Source: Hyphomicrobiales bacterium
Lineage (GTDB): Bacteria; Pseudomonadota; Alphaproteobacteria; Rhizobiales; Rhizobiaceae
Reading direction: 5' to 3'
NCBI GenBank assembly: GCA_900473045.1
Contig: UCKS01000026.1
Span: 21,633 to 85,632, forward strand
DNA: 64,000 nucleotides
The position numbers and the translations under genes are program-made. This document shows positions 26,626 to 35,560 of this stretch, piece after piece (position 1 is the stretch's first letter; every line of letters begins with the position of its first letter). The notes below the pieces were generated by a model that was not told the origin of the DNA, did not search any database, and was given only the letters and a program-made list of their open reading frames with translations.

Positions 26626-27602
26626 TGGCAAAGCTGCTCAAGAACCGCGAAATCCTTCTGGTCATTGCCATCATCGCGCTGGTCTTCGTGATCGCACTGC
26701 GATTCCCGGGATTCGTGGCGCCCGCCAATCTGGCGCGCGTCTATAATGACACGTCGATCCTGATCATTCTGGCGCTCGGCCAGATGGCCGTCATCCTGAC
26801 GCGCTGCATCGATCTGTCGATGGCCGCCAATCTGGCGCTCTCAGGCATGGTCGCGGCAATGATCAATGCCGCCTTTCCGGGCATCCCGATCCCGCTGCTC
26901 ATCCTCACCGTCGTCGCCCTTGGTGCCGCCCTCGGCTCGATCAACGGGCTGCTCGTCTGGAAGCTCGATATCCCGCCAATTGTGGTGACGCTCGGCACGC
27001 TGACCATCTTTCGCGGAAGCATCTTTCTTCTGAGCAAAGGCGCGTGGATCAACGCCCATCAGATGAGTGATGCCTTCAAGGCACTGCCACGCGCGCCGCT
27101 GATCGGTTTCCCGGTCCTGTCATGGCTCTCGGTTCTGGCGATTGCCGCCGTCTATATCCTGATGACGCGCACGCCGATCGGCCGGGCCTTCTTTGCCGTC
27201 GGCGGCAATCCACATGCTGCCGTCTATACCGGCATCGATGTCGGCCGCACGCGCTTCTTCGCCTATTGCCTGTCCGGTGGCCTGGCCGGCCTTTCCGGCT
27301 ATCTCTGGGTGTCGCGTTATGCGGTCGCCTATGTCGATATCGCCGCCGGTTTCGAACTCGATATCATAGCAGCCTGCGTCATCGGCGGCATCTCGATCGC
27401 CGGTGGCATCGGCTCGGTCGGCGGTGCGGTGCTCGGCAGCCTTTTCCTCGGCGTCATCAAGAATGCGCTGCCGGTCATCAATATCTCGCCCTTTGCCCAG
27501 CTGGCGATTTCCGGAGCGGTGATCATCATCGCCGTTGCCGTCAACGCCCGCACTGAAAAGCGCAAGGGCCGTGTCATTCTGAAGAAAGCGGAGGCGGTCT
27601 GA
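26625..27602 (+). CDS. rhaP: Rhamnose ABC transporter permease RhaP
   Basis: A 325-residue inner-membrane permease of the RbsC/AraH family with about ten hydrophobic segments. Family stretches are LALGQMAVILTRCIDLSM near residue 50 and GLSGYLWVSRYA with the following ACVIGGISIAGG, the loop that contacts the ATPase. Start and stop overlap its neighbours by one base, so rhaT-P-Q are translationally coupled. Confidence 0.92.
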   Translation: MAKLLKNREILLVIAIIALVFVIALRFPGFVAPANLARVYNDTSILIILALGQMAVILTRCIDLSMAANLALSGMVAAMINAAFPGIPIPLLILTVVALGAALGSINGLLVWKLDIPPIVVTLGTLTIFRGSIFLLSKGAWINAHQMSDAFKALPRAPLIGFPVLSWLSVLAIAAVYILMTRTPIGRAFFAVGGNPHAAVYTGIDVGRTRFFAYCLSGGLAGLSGYLWVSRYAVAYVDIAAGFELDIIAACVIGGISIAGGIGSVGGAVLGSLFLGVIKNALPVINISPFAQLAISGAVIIIAVAVNARTEKRKGRVILKKAEAV

Positions 27603-28603
27603 TGGCTGAGCTGAATCTTTCACCCCGGGTCATTCCCGACCGGCTGCAGAGCCGCGGCAGCCGGGCGCTGAAGAGCTGGGAGAGCCTGCTTCTGGTCGTG
27701 GCGATCCTGATCTTCGCCATCAACTCGTTTGCCTCGCCCTATTTCCTCGATCCATGGAACCTGTCCGACGCGACGTTCAACTTCACCGAAAAGGCACTGA
27801 TCGCCTTCGCCATGGCGCTGGTGATCATTTCCGGCGAGATCGACCTGTCCGTTGCCTCGATCATTGCGCTCTCGTCCACGGCCATGGGGCTTGCCGTCAC
27901 CATGGGCGCCGATACGCCGATGCTCGTTGTTGTCGGCCTTGGTACGGGGCTTCTCTGCGGCGCGGTCAACGGCCTGCTGATCACCGGCCTTGGCCTGCCG
28001 TCGATCGTCGTCACCATCGGCACGATGAGCCTGTTTCGGGGCCTGTCCTTCATTATATTGGGGGATCAAGCGTATACGGGATATCCGGCCAGCTTTGCCT
28101 ATTTCGGTCAGGGCTATGTCTGGTGGGTCTTCTCGTTCGAATTCGCGCTCTTCGTGTTCTTCGCCATCGTCTACAGCGTGCTGCTGCACAAGACCAATTT
28201 CGGCCGCGCCGTCTATGCCATCGGCAACAACCAGACGGCAGCATTGTTTTCCGGCGTCCGCGTCGGCCGCGTCAAGTTCATCCTGTTCCTGCTGACGGGG
28301 CTGATGGCCGGCATCGCTTCCATCTGCCTGACCTCGCGCCTGGGCTCCACGCGTCCGTCGATTGCCTTGGGTGTCGAGCTGGAAGTGGTGACGATGGTCG
28401 TGCTTGGCGGCGTCAGCATTCTCGGCGGTTCCGGCACCATTCCGGGCGTCGTGCTTGCCGCCTTCATCATGGGCATGGTCACCTTCGGCTTTGGGCTCTT
28501 GAACGTGCCGGGTATCGTCATGTCGATCTTCATCGGCGTGCTGTTGATTTCCGTCATCGCATTGCCGATCCTGTGGTCACGCGCCCGCCGCCGGGCGCAT
28601 TGA
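27602..28603 (+). CDS. rhaQ: Rhamnose ABC transporter permease RhaQ
   Basis: A 333-residue paralogue of RhaP with similar topology. It has [20 protein letters not shown] near residue 70 and [17 protein letters not shown] in the C-terminal half. The pair forms the membrane channel as a heterodimer by family analogy. The start overlaps the rhaP stop (TGATG arrangement), and rhaU begins eight bases downstream. Confidence 0.92.
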   Translation: MAELNLSPRVIPDRLQSRGSRALKSWESLLLVVAILIFAINSFASPYFLDPWNLSDATFNFTEKALIAFAMALVIISGEIDLSVASIIALSSTAMGLAVTMGADTPMLVVVGLGTGLLCGAVNGLLITGLGLPSIVVTIGTMSLFRGLSFIILGDQAYTGYPASFAYFGQGYVWWVFSFEFALFVFFAIVYSVLLHKTNFGRAVYAIGNNQTAALFSGVRVGRVKFILFLLTGLMAGIASICLTSRLGSTRPSIALGVELEVVTMVVLGGVSILGGSGTIPGVVLAAFIMGMVTFGFGLLNVPGIVMSIFIGVLLISVIALPILWSRARRRAH

Positions 28604-28610
28604 GGACACC

Positions 28611-28925
28611 ATGGAAAAATACGCTTTCCGCATGCGGCTCAATCCCGGCATGGCTGAGGAATACAAGGCCCGCCATGATGCAATCTGGCCGGAACTGTCG
28701 GCGCTTCTGACATCCGCCGGCGTGTCGGATTATTCGATCCATCTCGATGAAGAGACCCATCTCCTGTTCGGTGTCCTCTGGCGGCGGGATGATCACACCA
28801 TGGCGGATCTGCCGAAACATCCGGTGATGCAGAAATGGTGGGCCTATATGGCCGATATCATGGAGACCAGGGCCGGTAACGAGCCCGTCGCCGTGCCGCT
28901 GACACCCGTCTTCCAGATGAAGTAA
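28611..28925 (+). CDS. rhaU: L-rhamnose mutarotase RhaU
   Basis: A 104-residue cytoplasmic protein of the rhamnose mutarotase family. It interconverts alpha and beta anomers of L-rhamnose for downstream enzymes. Visible features are MKYAFRM-like start [22 protein letters not shown], with the conserved His, and the aromatic motif [13 protein letters not shown]. In R. leguminosarum it was shown to be part of the rhamnose operon between the permease and kinase genes, as here. Confidence 0.92.
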   Translation: MEKYAFRMRLNPGMAEEYKARHDAIWPELSALLTSAGVSDYSIHLDEETHLLFGVLWRRDDHTMADLPKHPVMQKWWAYMADIMETRAGNEPVAVPLTPVFQMK

Positions 28926-28930
28926 GCCGT

Positions 28931-30298
28931 ATGAAAACCATCGCTGTCATCGATATCGGCAAGACGAATGCCAAGGTCGCCTTGGTCGATCTCGACCGGT
29001 TCGAGGAGACGGCGGTGCGCAAGACCGCAAACGGCGTCGTCACCGAAGGCCTCTACCCGCATTTCGACGTCGAGCGGCTCTGGCGCTTCATCACAGAAAG
29101 TCTCGCCGCGCTCGATGCCGAAGCGTCGATCGATGCGATCTCGGTCACCACCCATGGCGCGACAGCGGTGCTTCTGGACAAGAACGGCGATCTCGCCCTG
29201 CCGCTGCTCGATTACGAGTTCACCGGCCCCGATACGCTTGCCGCTGATTATGAAAAGGTTCGCCCACCCTTTGCCGAGACCGGTGCCGCCAGATTGCCGA
29301 TGGGCCTGAATATCGGCGCGCAGATCTACTGGCAGGAACAGGCATTCCCTGACCAGTTTGCCGAAGTCGCCAGCATCCTCACCTATGCGCAATACTGGTC
29401 CTACCGCCTGACCGGCGTTCTCTCCACCGAACTGACGTCGCTCGGCTGCCACACCGATCTGTGGAATCCCTATTCTGCCGATTTCTCCACCATGGTCGAT
29501 GCGCGCGGCTGGCGGCGGCTGTTTGCGCCGGTGCGCCGTGCAAGCGACGTTCTGGGTGGATTGACCCCGCAGGCCGCAAAGGCCACCGGCTTGCCGGTTG
29601 GCCTGCCGGTCTATTGCGGCATCCACGATTCCAATTCCTCGCTGCTGCCGCATGTGCTCACCCGGAAAGCGCCGTTCTCCGTGGTGTCCACCGGAACCTG
29701 GGTGGTGATGATGGCGATGGGCGCAAGAAAGGTGGCGCTCGATGAGGCGCGCGACACCTTGATCAATGTCAATGCGCTCGGCGAGCCCGTCCCCTCGGCA
29801 CGGTTCATGGGCGGACGGGCCTTCTCGACGTTGATCACCGATCCGGCAGTCACTGTTTCCCAGGAAGTCGAAGCACAGGTGGCTTCGGCTCAGTGGATGC
29901 TGCTGCCATCGATGCCCGAAGGCTCCGGGCCTTTCCCGCACGCCAAGGCCTCCTGGACCTGCGACGAGGCGTCGTTAACCGGTCCACAAAGGCTTGCCGT
30001 CGTCTCCTTCCATCTGGCGATGATGACCGCCAGTTCGCTCGGCCTGATCGGCGCTGAAGGTGAGATCGTCGTCGAGGGGCCGTTTGCGGTCAACCCAAGC
30101 TATCTGCGGATGCTGAAGGCTGCGACCGGGCGCCCCGTGCTGATCGGCAGCCAGAGTGCTACCGGCACCAGCCTTGGGGCTGCATGCCTTGTCGATGGCA
30201 GCCGGGCGCAGGCGCACACGGTTGAATTTCGAGGTGAGGTTCCTGAAGCCTATGCCGCCTATGCGGCACGCTGGATCAGGCGCGTCCAGGCCTTGTAG
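28931..30298 (+). CDS. rhaK: Rhamnose-specific sugar kinase RhaK (FGGY family)
   Basis: A 455-residue FGGY carbohydrate kinase. The N-terminal phosphate-binding stretch is AVIDIGKTNAKVALVDL; CGIHDSNSSLLPHVL and the C-terminal GSQSATGTSLGAACL are the other nucleotide/substrate regions. It phosphorylates the sugar entering through RhaSTPQ; in R. leguminosarum RhaK is also needed for transport itself. It starts five bases after rhaU and is the last gene of the operon, convergent with the ArsR gene 15 bases away. Confidence 0.92.
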   Translation: MKTIAVIDIGKTNAKVALVDLDRFEETAVRKTANGVVTEGLYPHFDVERLWRFITESLAALDAEASIDAISVTTHGATAVLLDKNGDLALPLLDYEFTGPDTLAADYEKVRPPFAETGAARLPMGLNIGAQIYWQEQAFPDQFAEVASILTYAQYWSYRLTGVLSTELTSLGCHTDLWNPYSADFSTMVDARGWRRLFAPVRRASDVLGGLTPQAAKATGLPVGLPVYCGIHDSNSSLLPHVLTRKAPFSVVSTGTWVVMMAMGARKVALDEARDTLINVNALGEPVPSARFMGGRAFSTLITDPAVTVSQEVEAQVASAQWMLLPSMPEGSGPFPHAKASWTCDEASLTGPQRLAVVSFHLAMMTASSLGLIGAEGEIVVEGPFAVNPSYLRMLKAATGRPVLIGSQSATGTSLGAACLVDGSRAQAHTVEFRGEVPEAYAAYAARWIRRVQAL

Positions 30299-30313
30299 GT
30301 CGCATAGGCCAAC

Positions 30314-30622
30314 CTATCCCGACGCCACTTGATCTGCGTTGAAGATCGCCGACAAAAGACCGGGGAACCTTGCCTCGAGATCATCCTGCCGCAGTGACAT
30401 ATAGATGACCCGGCCTTCCGGCCGCTGTTGGATCACACCAGCCTCGCGCAGCACGCGCCAATGGTGCGTCATCGTCGATTTCGAAACGTCGGTCACGAAG
30501 TCGCTGCAGATACATTCGCCGGTCGCGATCTGCTTCACCGCCGCCAGCCGGATCGGGTTGCCCAGAGCCAGAAGGACATCGGGCAGGCGAAGGTCGTCAC
30601 GCGTGGGATGATGGTCGTTCAT
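30314..30622 (-). CDS. ArsR-family transcriptional regulator
   Basis: A 102-residue winged-helix repressor (LALGNPIRLAAVKQIA; recognition helix SKSTMTHHWRVLREAGVI; wing QRPEGRVIYMSL). It keeps a Cys-X-Cys pair in GECICSDF, close to the position of the metal site of ArsR (the CVC of ELCVCDL), but lacks other clear metal ligands, so a thiol or drug signal is as likely as a metal. The ATG at 30622 has no strong ribosome site. It is divergent from an MFS exporter, its probable target. Confidence 0.85.
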   Translation of the reverse strand: MNDHHPTRDDLRLPDVLLALGNPIRLAAVKQIATGECICSDFVTDVSKSTMTHHWRVLREAGVIQQRPEGRVIYMSLRQDDLEARFPGLLSAIFNADQVASG

Positions 30623-30676
30623 AAAGGCAAGATAATAAACCGTTCGCGTACAGTCAAACTTTTTGGACGTCTCGCG

Positions 30677-30706
30677 TTGACAATTGTACGATTCTATCCG
30701 TACTAT
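30677..30706 (+). promoter_or_regulatory. Sigma-70-type promoter with overlapping dyad upstream of the MFS gene
   Basis: TTGACA at 30677-30682 is followed after 18 bases by TACTAT at 30701-30706, a good -35/-10 pair about 50 bases before the MFS ATG. An imperfect dyad with GTACG/CGTAC ends (30686-30703) lies across the spacer and -10, the classic place for a repressor such as the neighbouring ArsR-type protein. A related half-site CGTACAGTC lies further upstream. Confidence 0.6.
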
Positions 30707-30756
30707 CAAATCATCAATGCTGCGCAGCCTTGTCCCCGCAACAAGAGATATCCATC

Positions 30757-32193
30757 ATGTCACTTTCTCCCGCATCCGGCGGTCGCCAGCGGCTGGGCTG
30801 GACACTGTTCCTGCTCGCTTTCGCTCAACTGGTCATCGCCGTTGATTACAATATCGTCTTCGTCGCATTGCCCGACATTGGCGCGCAACTCGGCTTCTCG
30901 CGCCAGACGCTGCAATGGGTCGTCAGTGCCTATGGTGTCGCCTTCGGTGGCTTCCTGCTCCTGGGCGGCCGCGCTGCCGATCTTCTCGGCCGCCGCCGGA
31001 TCTTCATTTTCGCCCTGGCACTATACGGCGTATCGTCGCTGGTCGGCGGACTGGCGGCAAGTCCCAGCGCCATCATCATCGCCCGGGCCATCCAGGGTGT
31101 GGGCGGCGCCCTGCTGTTTCCGGCAACGCTGTCGCTGGTGACGACATTGTTTGCCGAAGGTCGCGAGCGCAACCGCGCCCTCGCTGTCTGGGGCGGTGCC
31201 GGTGCATCCGGCCTGACCGTCGGCGCTCTGCTCGGAGGTATTCTGACCAGCGCCTATGGTTGGCCCGCCGTCTTCTTCGTCAATGTGCCGCTGGTCGTCA
31301 TCATCATCGTGGGTGCGCTGATCGTCATGCCACGCGATGTCAACCAAGGCTCGCATCGCAGCTTCGACCTGCCCGGTGCGCTAACGGCGACAATCGGCAT
31401 TACTCTGCTGGTTTACGTCCTCGTCCAGGGCCCGGAATCCGGTTGGGCGTCGCCAACGATCCTTTTGGCGCTGGTGGCGGGTCTGATCCTGCTCGCTGCC
31501 TTCTTCGTCATCGAAGCCCGCAGCGATGATCCGCTGATGCCGCTGCGTCTGTTTTCCAACCGCTATGCGCTGGCGGGTATGCTGCTGACGCTGTTCTTCG
31601 GTGCCACCCTGGGGGCTTTGCCCTATTTCGAAACCGTGCTGTTCCAGGGGATGCTCGGCTTCGATGCACTGTGGACCGGTCTGGCATTCCTCGTTCCGGC
31701 CATTGCCATCTTCATCGGCACGCAACTCGGTGAGCGCATGGCGACCGGCTCGGGCGTTCGCGCCAGCCTGGTCATCGGCCAGGTTCTCAGTGTTGCCGGC
31801 ATGGTGGCGTTCGCCTACGGGATTTCGCCGGAATGGGGCTATATGGGCTTGGTTCCGGGCATGGCAGTGCTCGGCGTCGGCCAGGGCATGGTCTGGACCG
31901 CGATGTGGATCGTGTCCGCGACCGGCGTTGCCCAGGAAGAGCAGGGCGTGGCGTCGGGCATGGCTTCCACCAGCCTGCAGGTCGGACTGGCCGTCGGTCT
32001 CGCCATTCTGGTCGCCGTCGCCAATGGTGTCGGGGAATCGATCGATCAGACGGCGACGATCGGGCTTATCGAAGGGACACGGTTCGCCGTCTATCTGGCC
32101 GCTGTGGGAACGGTTTTGGGGCTGATCGTCGCGCTCACCCTGCCGCGCCGGGCGGAAGTGCCAGCGGGTGCGAACTACGCTCCAGCCGAATGA
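30757..32193 (+). CDS. MFS drug-efflux transporter (DHA2, 14-TM type)
   Basis: A 478-residue proton-driven exporter of the EmrB/QacA class. About 14 hydrophobic helices are visible. The first helix carries LVIAVDYNIVFVALPDIG with the membrane Asp typical of the family; the motif A region is GGRAADLLGRRRIF; motif C-like GAGASGLTVGALLGG follows. The substrate cannot be predicted. ATG at 30757 is chosen over TTG at 30730. It is divergent from the ArsR-type regulator and probably derepressed by its ligand. Confidence 0.85.
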   Translation: MSLSPASGGRQRLGWTLFLLAFAQLVIAVDYNIVFVALPDIGAQLGFSRQTLQWVVSAYGVAFGGFLLLGGRAADLLGRRRIFIFALALYGVSSLVGGLAASPSAIIIARAIQGVGGALLFPATLSLVTTLFAEGRERNRALAVWGGAGASGLTVGALLGGILTSAYGWPAVFFVNVPLVVIIIVGALIVMPRDVNQGSHRSFDLPGALTATIGITLLVYVLVQGPESGWASPTILLALVAGLILLAAFFVIEARSDDPLMPLRLFSNRYALAGMLLTLFFGATLGALPYFETVLFQGMLGFDALWTGLAFLVPAIAIFIGTQLGERMATGSGVRASLVIGQVLSVAGMVAFAYGISPEWGYMGLVPGMAVLGVGQGMVWTAMWIVSATGVAQEEQGVASGMASTSLQVGLAVGLAILVAVANGVGESIDQTATIGLIEGTRFAVYLAAVGTVLGLIVALTLPRRAEVPAGANYAPAE

Positions 32194-32201
32194 ACCTGCG
32201 G

Positions 32202-32219
32202 CCCGCCCTTTGGGGCGGG
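32202..32219 (+). terminator. Hairpin downstream of the MFS gene
   Basis: CCCGCCC and GGGCGGG pair perfectly around TTTG, beginning eight bases after the MFS stop. There is no T-run afterwards, so termination strength is uncertain. Confidence 0.5.
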
Positions 32220-32392
32220 TCTCACCCGCCGGCTGTTGCGGCGTGCAATCAAGGAGCGCGGTAAAACAGAATGGTTATTGAAGGGCTGCAGCCGTTATCG
32301 GCAGGGAGGTCCTGATGTCTCAGAAAATTCCGCGATGTATTGCGTTCTGCTACAGGCAAATGCTTACGGCCAAAGTGCCGCTTAACTATTTC

Positions 32393-32506
32393 CTAGAAAA
32401 TACGGGCATTCAATGACTTACGATCATCCTCGATATTCAGGAGGATGGAGACTGCTGCCAGTGTAAGGGTGGCGATAAGCGTAGCGCTTAGTCCCAGAAC
32501 AATCAT
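32393..32506 (-). CDS. 37-residue predicted membrane micropeptide
   Basis: An ORF too short for routine calling. A good ribosome site, AAGGA, lies eight bases before the ATG. The peptide starts with one hydrophobic helix of about 22 residues (MIVLGLSATLIATLTLAAVS continues as ILL) and ends with a charged cytoplasmic-type tail NIEDDRKSLNARIF. No family is recognised. It is the only plausible coding sequence in the 900 bases between the MFS gene and icpA. Confidence 0.5.
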   Translation of the reverse strand: MIVLGLSATLIATLTLAAVSILLNIEDDRKSLNARIF

Positions 32507-33113
32507 TGCCCGTTCCTTCTACGTCATCATCATGATGCCGCTTCACTTTGTCCGGCTATGCTTGCGCATGGCTTGCGCCGGTCAGAATAGGCAGTAGTTA
32601 ATGGTGGGGTCTCTCAAGATCAACTCTCAAGTTTTACCATTAAGAACCTGTTGTTTCTCCGACGGTCGCAAACCCCCGTTTCACAGGCGGTTGCGCCGGG
32701 TGAGGGCAATATGCGGTCAATTTTAGTGAAAGAAGATACGGACGATCAACCGTTAACCTTCAAGCAAGGAATTAACCATAAACATGGTCGTACACGTTGG
32801 AGTGGGAAAATCTACTTCCCCGCAAGGCATGATGCCGTACCGACGAACCGGTTCTGATCCGGTATGCACTTTCACCGGATATCTCTTGGGAACGAAGCGG
32901 CCGATTGCCGTGGCCAGCCGGCATTGCGCCGTCGCCACCTGGCGTCTCGCAAGACGGCACGCTTGGGCAACGCCCCTTTGAAACATCCGTTGATGAGTGG
33001 ATGCACCGTGCGCCGTTCAAGGCGTGAAACATGCTGCAAGAGTTTGATTTTCTACAGGATACCTCTGAAGACCGCTCGGTTTGCAGAGATGAGATACCGG
33101 ACCGGGGAATAGC
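32507..33113. promoter_or_regulatory. Upstream region of the che operon
   Basis: About 600 bases without a credible gene. It must contain the promoter of icpA and the che operon, which in S. meliloti is a class II motility operon controlled through VisNR and Rem. A gapped palindrome GGCATGATGCCG at 32826-32837 is also found upstream of flaA at 63296-63307, and both are followed by ACCGG and TCCGGTATG elements. Core promoter boxes cannot be assigned with confidence. Confidence 0.5.
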
Positions 33114-34748
33114 GTGAGGCAGGAAACATCGCCAGATCAGACCAGGAAAGCTCAGGCAGGCAGCCTGCTGGAGCGCTTGCGTTTTGCCGGGCTTGATGAA
33201 GACCAGACCGACGTCCTGCGCAAGCATCGCCAGTCGCTCGGCGCGGAAGTCGAGCTCGCATTGCGCGACCTGTTCCAGCGCCTCCAGACCTTTCCGGATG
33301 CCGCGCGCCATTTTACCAGTGACCGCCAGATCGACCGGCTGCACGACCTCCAGTCGTCGCATTGGAGCGTACTGACCGACGCCCGCTTCGACAGTCTCTA
33401 TGCCGAGCGCGTCAAGGTGCTGTCGGATACCGAGAGCAAGATGGGTCTCGATCCGCGCTGGCAGATCGCCGGCCACGCCGTCGTGCTCGAACGGTTGATC
33501 TGTTCAATGATCGAGCAGTTCTGGCCGAAATCGATGCTGTCGCTGGGCAAGGCGAGCAAGAAAGAGCTGGCGGATCTCGTCGCCGCTCTGGTCCGCACCG
33601 TTTTCGTCGATACCGAAATTTCCGTTTCCCTGCGCTTCAACGAACAGCGCCACAGCCACCAGCGCCAGCTTGCCGAGCAGCGCAAGGCGGGTGAAGCCGA
33701 AGCGCTGGCTTTGTTTGGTGATGTCACACAAGCGCTCGGCCGTGGTGATCTGTCTGTCCGCGCCCCGAATGATGTAGCCGCCGCGTATCAGCCGTTGGCT
33801 CACGAACTGAATGGCGCCCTTGATGCCATGCAGAACGAATTCATCGGTCTTGCCGACCGCGCCGTCACCATGGAAACATCGTCGCGCGAACTTGCCGGTC
33901 AGACCGGACAAATTGCCGATCGTGCACGCGAACAGTCCGAAGCGCTGGGTGAAACTGTTCGGTCGCTCGGCGCCATCGTCGATCGCGTCAAGCACAACGC
34001 CGGCCAGACACGGGCGGCCGAAAAGAGCGTCGCAGTAACCCGCCAGTCGGCCGAGCATAGCGGCGAGATTGCCGGACAGGCGATTTCCGCCATGGCCGAT
34101 ATCGAAGCGTCGGCCGAGAAGATCGGCCAGATCATCGGCGTTATCGACGAAATCGCCTTCCAAACCAATCTCCTGGCGCTGAATGCCGGTATCGAGGCTG
34201 CGCGTGCCGGTGAAAGCGGCCGTGGCTTCGCCGTCGTCGCCCAGGAAGTTCGCGCCCTGGCGCAACGCTCGGGCGATGCGGCCCGTGAGATCAAGCAGCT
34301 GGTGTCGAGCACGAAGTCGCAGGTCGAGGCGGGCGTCGAGCGCGTCGGCCGCACACAGGACGCCATCAGCAACATCGTCGAGCAGGTGCGTTGCATCAAC
34401 GATGCCATCGCCGGCATTGCCGAAGAAACTGCCGACCAGGTCACCGGCCTTCAGGCCGCGACATCCGATCTTGGCCGTATCGGCACCGAAATTGGCGCGG
34501 GTGCCCATCAGGCGGCCGGTGCCAAGGAAAGCTGCGACGACCTGCACACCGTCATTCTCGAGCTTGGCCAGACGATCCGCCAGTTCCATGTCCAGCGCCA
34601 GGCGCCGAAAACGGCCTTCGCACCGTCCTACTCGACCCCGGCCATCGTTGCGCCAGCCGGACGGCCGGGCGAAATCGCCGCTGACAGCATTGACGGCTTC
34701 GAAGAGGGCTTCGGTCTGCAGGGTCGTCTTGCCGGATGGGCGCGCTGA
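33114..34748 (+). CDS. icpA: Soluble globin-like methyl-accepting chemotaxis protein IcpA
   Basis: A 544-residue cytoplasmic chemoreceptor without membrane helices. Residues about 20-165 resemble a protoglobin/globin-coupled sensor domain ([29 protein letters not shown]). The place where these sensors carry the heme-binding proximal His (H-x-R-I-G-L) reads E107-S-K-M-G-L, so heme binding is doubtful. Residues about 345-390 are the conserved signalling tip ([20 protein letters not shown]). The start is GTG at 33114; upstream is closed by a stop. It heads the che operon as in S. meliloti. Confidence 0.87.
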   Translation: MRQETSPDQTRKAQAGSLLERLRFAGLDEDQTDVLRKHRQSLGAEVELALRDLFQRLQTFPDAARHFTSDRQIDRLHDLQSSHWSVLTDARFDSLYAERVKVLSDTESKMGLDPRWQIAGHAVVLERLICSMIEQFWPKSMLSLGKASKKELADLVAALVRTVFVDTEISVSLRFNEQRHSHQRQLAEQRKAGEAEALALFGDVTQALGRGDLSVRAPNDVAAAYQPLAHELNGALDAMQNEFIGLADRAVTMETSSRELAGQTGQIADRAREQSEALGETVRSLGAIVDRVKHNAGQTRAAEKSVAVTRQSAEHSGEIAGQAISAMADIEASAEKIGQIIGVIDEIAFQTNLLALNAGIEAARAGESGRGFAVVAQEVRALAQRSGDAAREIKQLVSSTKSQVEAGVERVGRTQDAISNIVEQVRCINDAIAGIAEETADQVTGLQAATSDLGRIGTEIGAGAHQAAGAKESCDDLHTVILELGQTIRQFHVQRQAPKTAFAPSYSTPAIVAPAGRPGEIAADSIDGFEEGFGLQGRLAGWAR

Positions 34749-34881
34749 TGCAGAGCCGTCACAAGCACATCCTGCCAAGCTCCGCGATTTCCGAGGGTGA
34801 GAACGCGCGCTCGCAAGGGCGCGCCGGAAGCCAGTTCAACCGCCCGTGTAAATTACTCCCAGCCAGACAAGGAAAGTAGAG

Positions 34882-35175
34882 ATGGCAGCCAAGAAAGCCG
34901 CTCGGAAAAGTTTGAGCCTCGCGCCGGTTCTCGACCTCAACGAGGCCAACGCGCTGCACGGCAAGCTGATGGCTCTGCGCGGCAACCCGCTCGCGATCGA
35001 CGCATCTGCGGTCGAGCGTGTCGGCGCGCTCTGCGTCCAGGTCCTGATGGCCGGGGCAAAAAGCTGGGAAGAGGATAATCAGTCTTTCACCTTCGCCAAG
35101 GTGTCGGACGCATTTACGAAAACGACACAGCTCATCGGGGTCAATATCGACCACCTGATGGCAAAGGAGATTTGA
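34882..35175 (+). CDS. cheS: CheS, CheA-associated STAS-domain protein
   Basis: A 97-residue STAS-like protein (LAPVLDLNEANALHGKLMAL, ERVGALCVQVLMAGAKSW). It equals in length and position the S. meliloti CheS, which binds CheA and helps drain phosphate from CheY1, the sink response regulator. GGAAAGTAGAG precedes the ATG. It starts 130 bases after icpA and ends three bases before cheY1. Its presence implies the two-CheY phosphate-sink type of chemotaxis. Confidence 0.88.
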   Translation: MAAKKAARKSLSLAPVLDLNEANALHGKLMALRGNPLAIDASAVERVGALCVQVLMAGAKSWEEDNQSFTFAKVSDAFTKTTQLIGVNIDHLMAKEI

Positions 35176-35178
35176 GAC

Positions 35179-35544
35179 ATGAAAAAGAAAGTTCTTACAG
35201 TCGATGATTCCCGAACCATCCGGAACATGCTGCTCGTCACGCTGAACAATGCCGGTTTCGAAACGATCCAGGCGGAAGACGGCATCGAGGGGCTCGAAAT
35301 TCTCGAGGATGCCAATCCGGACGTCATCGTCACCGATATCAACATGCCGCGTCTCGATGGCTTCGGCTTCATCGAAGGCGTGCGCAAGAACGAAAAATTC
35401 CGGGCAATCCCGATCCTGGTCCTGACGACCGAAAGCGACGCGGAGAAGAAGAACCGTGCCCGCCAGGCAGGCGCGACCGGCTGGATTGTCAAGCCGTTCG
35501 ATCCGACCAAGCTGATCGATGCAATCGAGCGCGTAACCGCCTAA
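35179..35544 (+). CDS. cheY1: Chemotaxis response regulator CheY1 (phosphate sink)
   Basis: A 121-residue single-domain receiver. Acidic pocket residues are D9/D10 in TVDDSRT, the phosphorylated Asp is D53 in VTDINMPRLDG, and the conserved Thr and Lys are in VLTTES and VKPF. In S. meliloti CheY1 draws phosphate back from CheY2 through CheA. It lies between cheS and cheA. Confidence 0.92.
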   Translation: MKKKVLTVDDSRTIRNMLLVTLNNAGFETIQAEDGIEGLEILEDANPDVIVTDINMPRLDGFGFIEGVRKNEKFRAIPILVLTTESDAEKKNRARQAGATGWIVKPFDPTKLIDAIERVTA

Positions 35545-35560
35545 CGCCAGGATTCACCCC

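Noticed and set aside
25207..26631. Long open frame antisense to rhaT
   Set aside because: Composition mirrors the sense codon bias and its translation is His/Asp/Gln-rich without family resemblance, while rhaT is intact.
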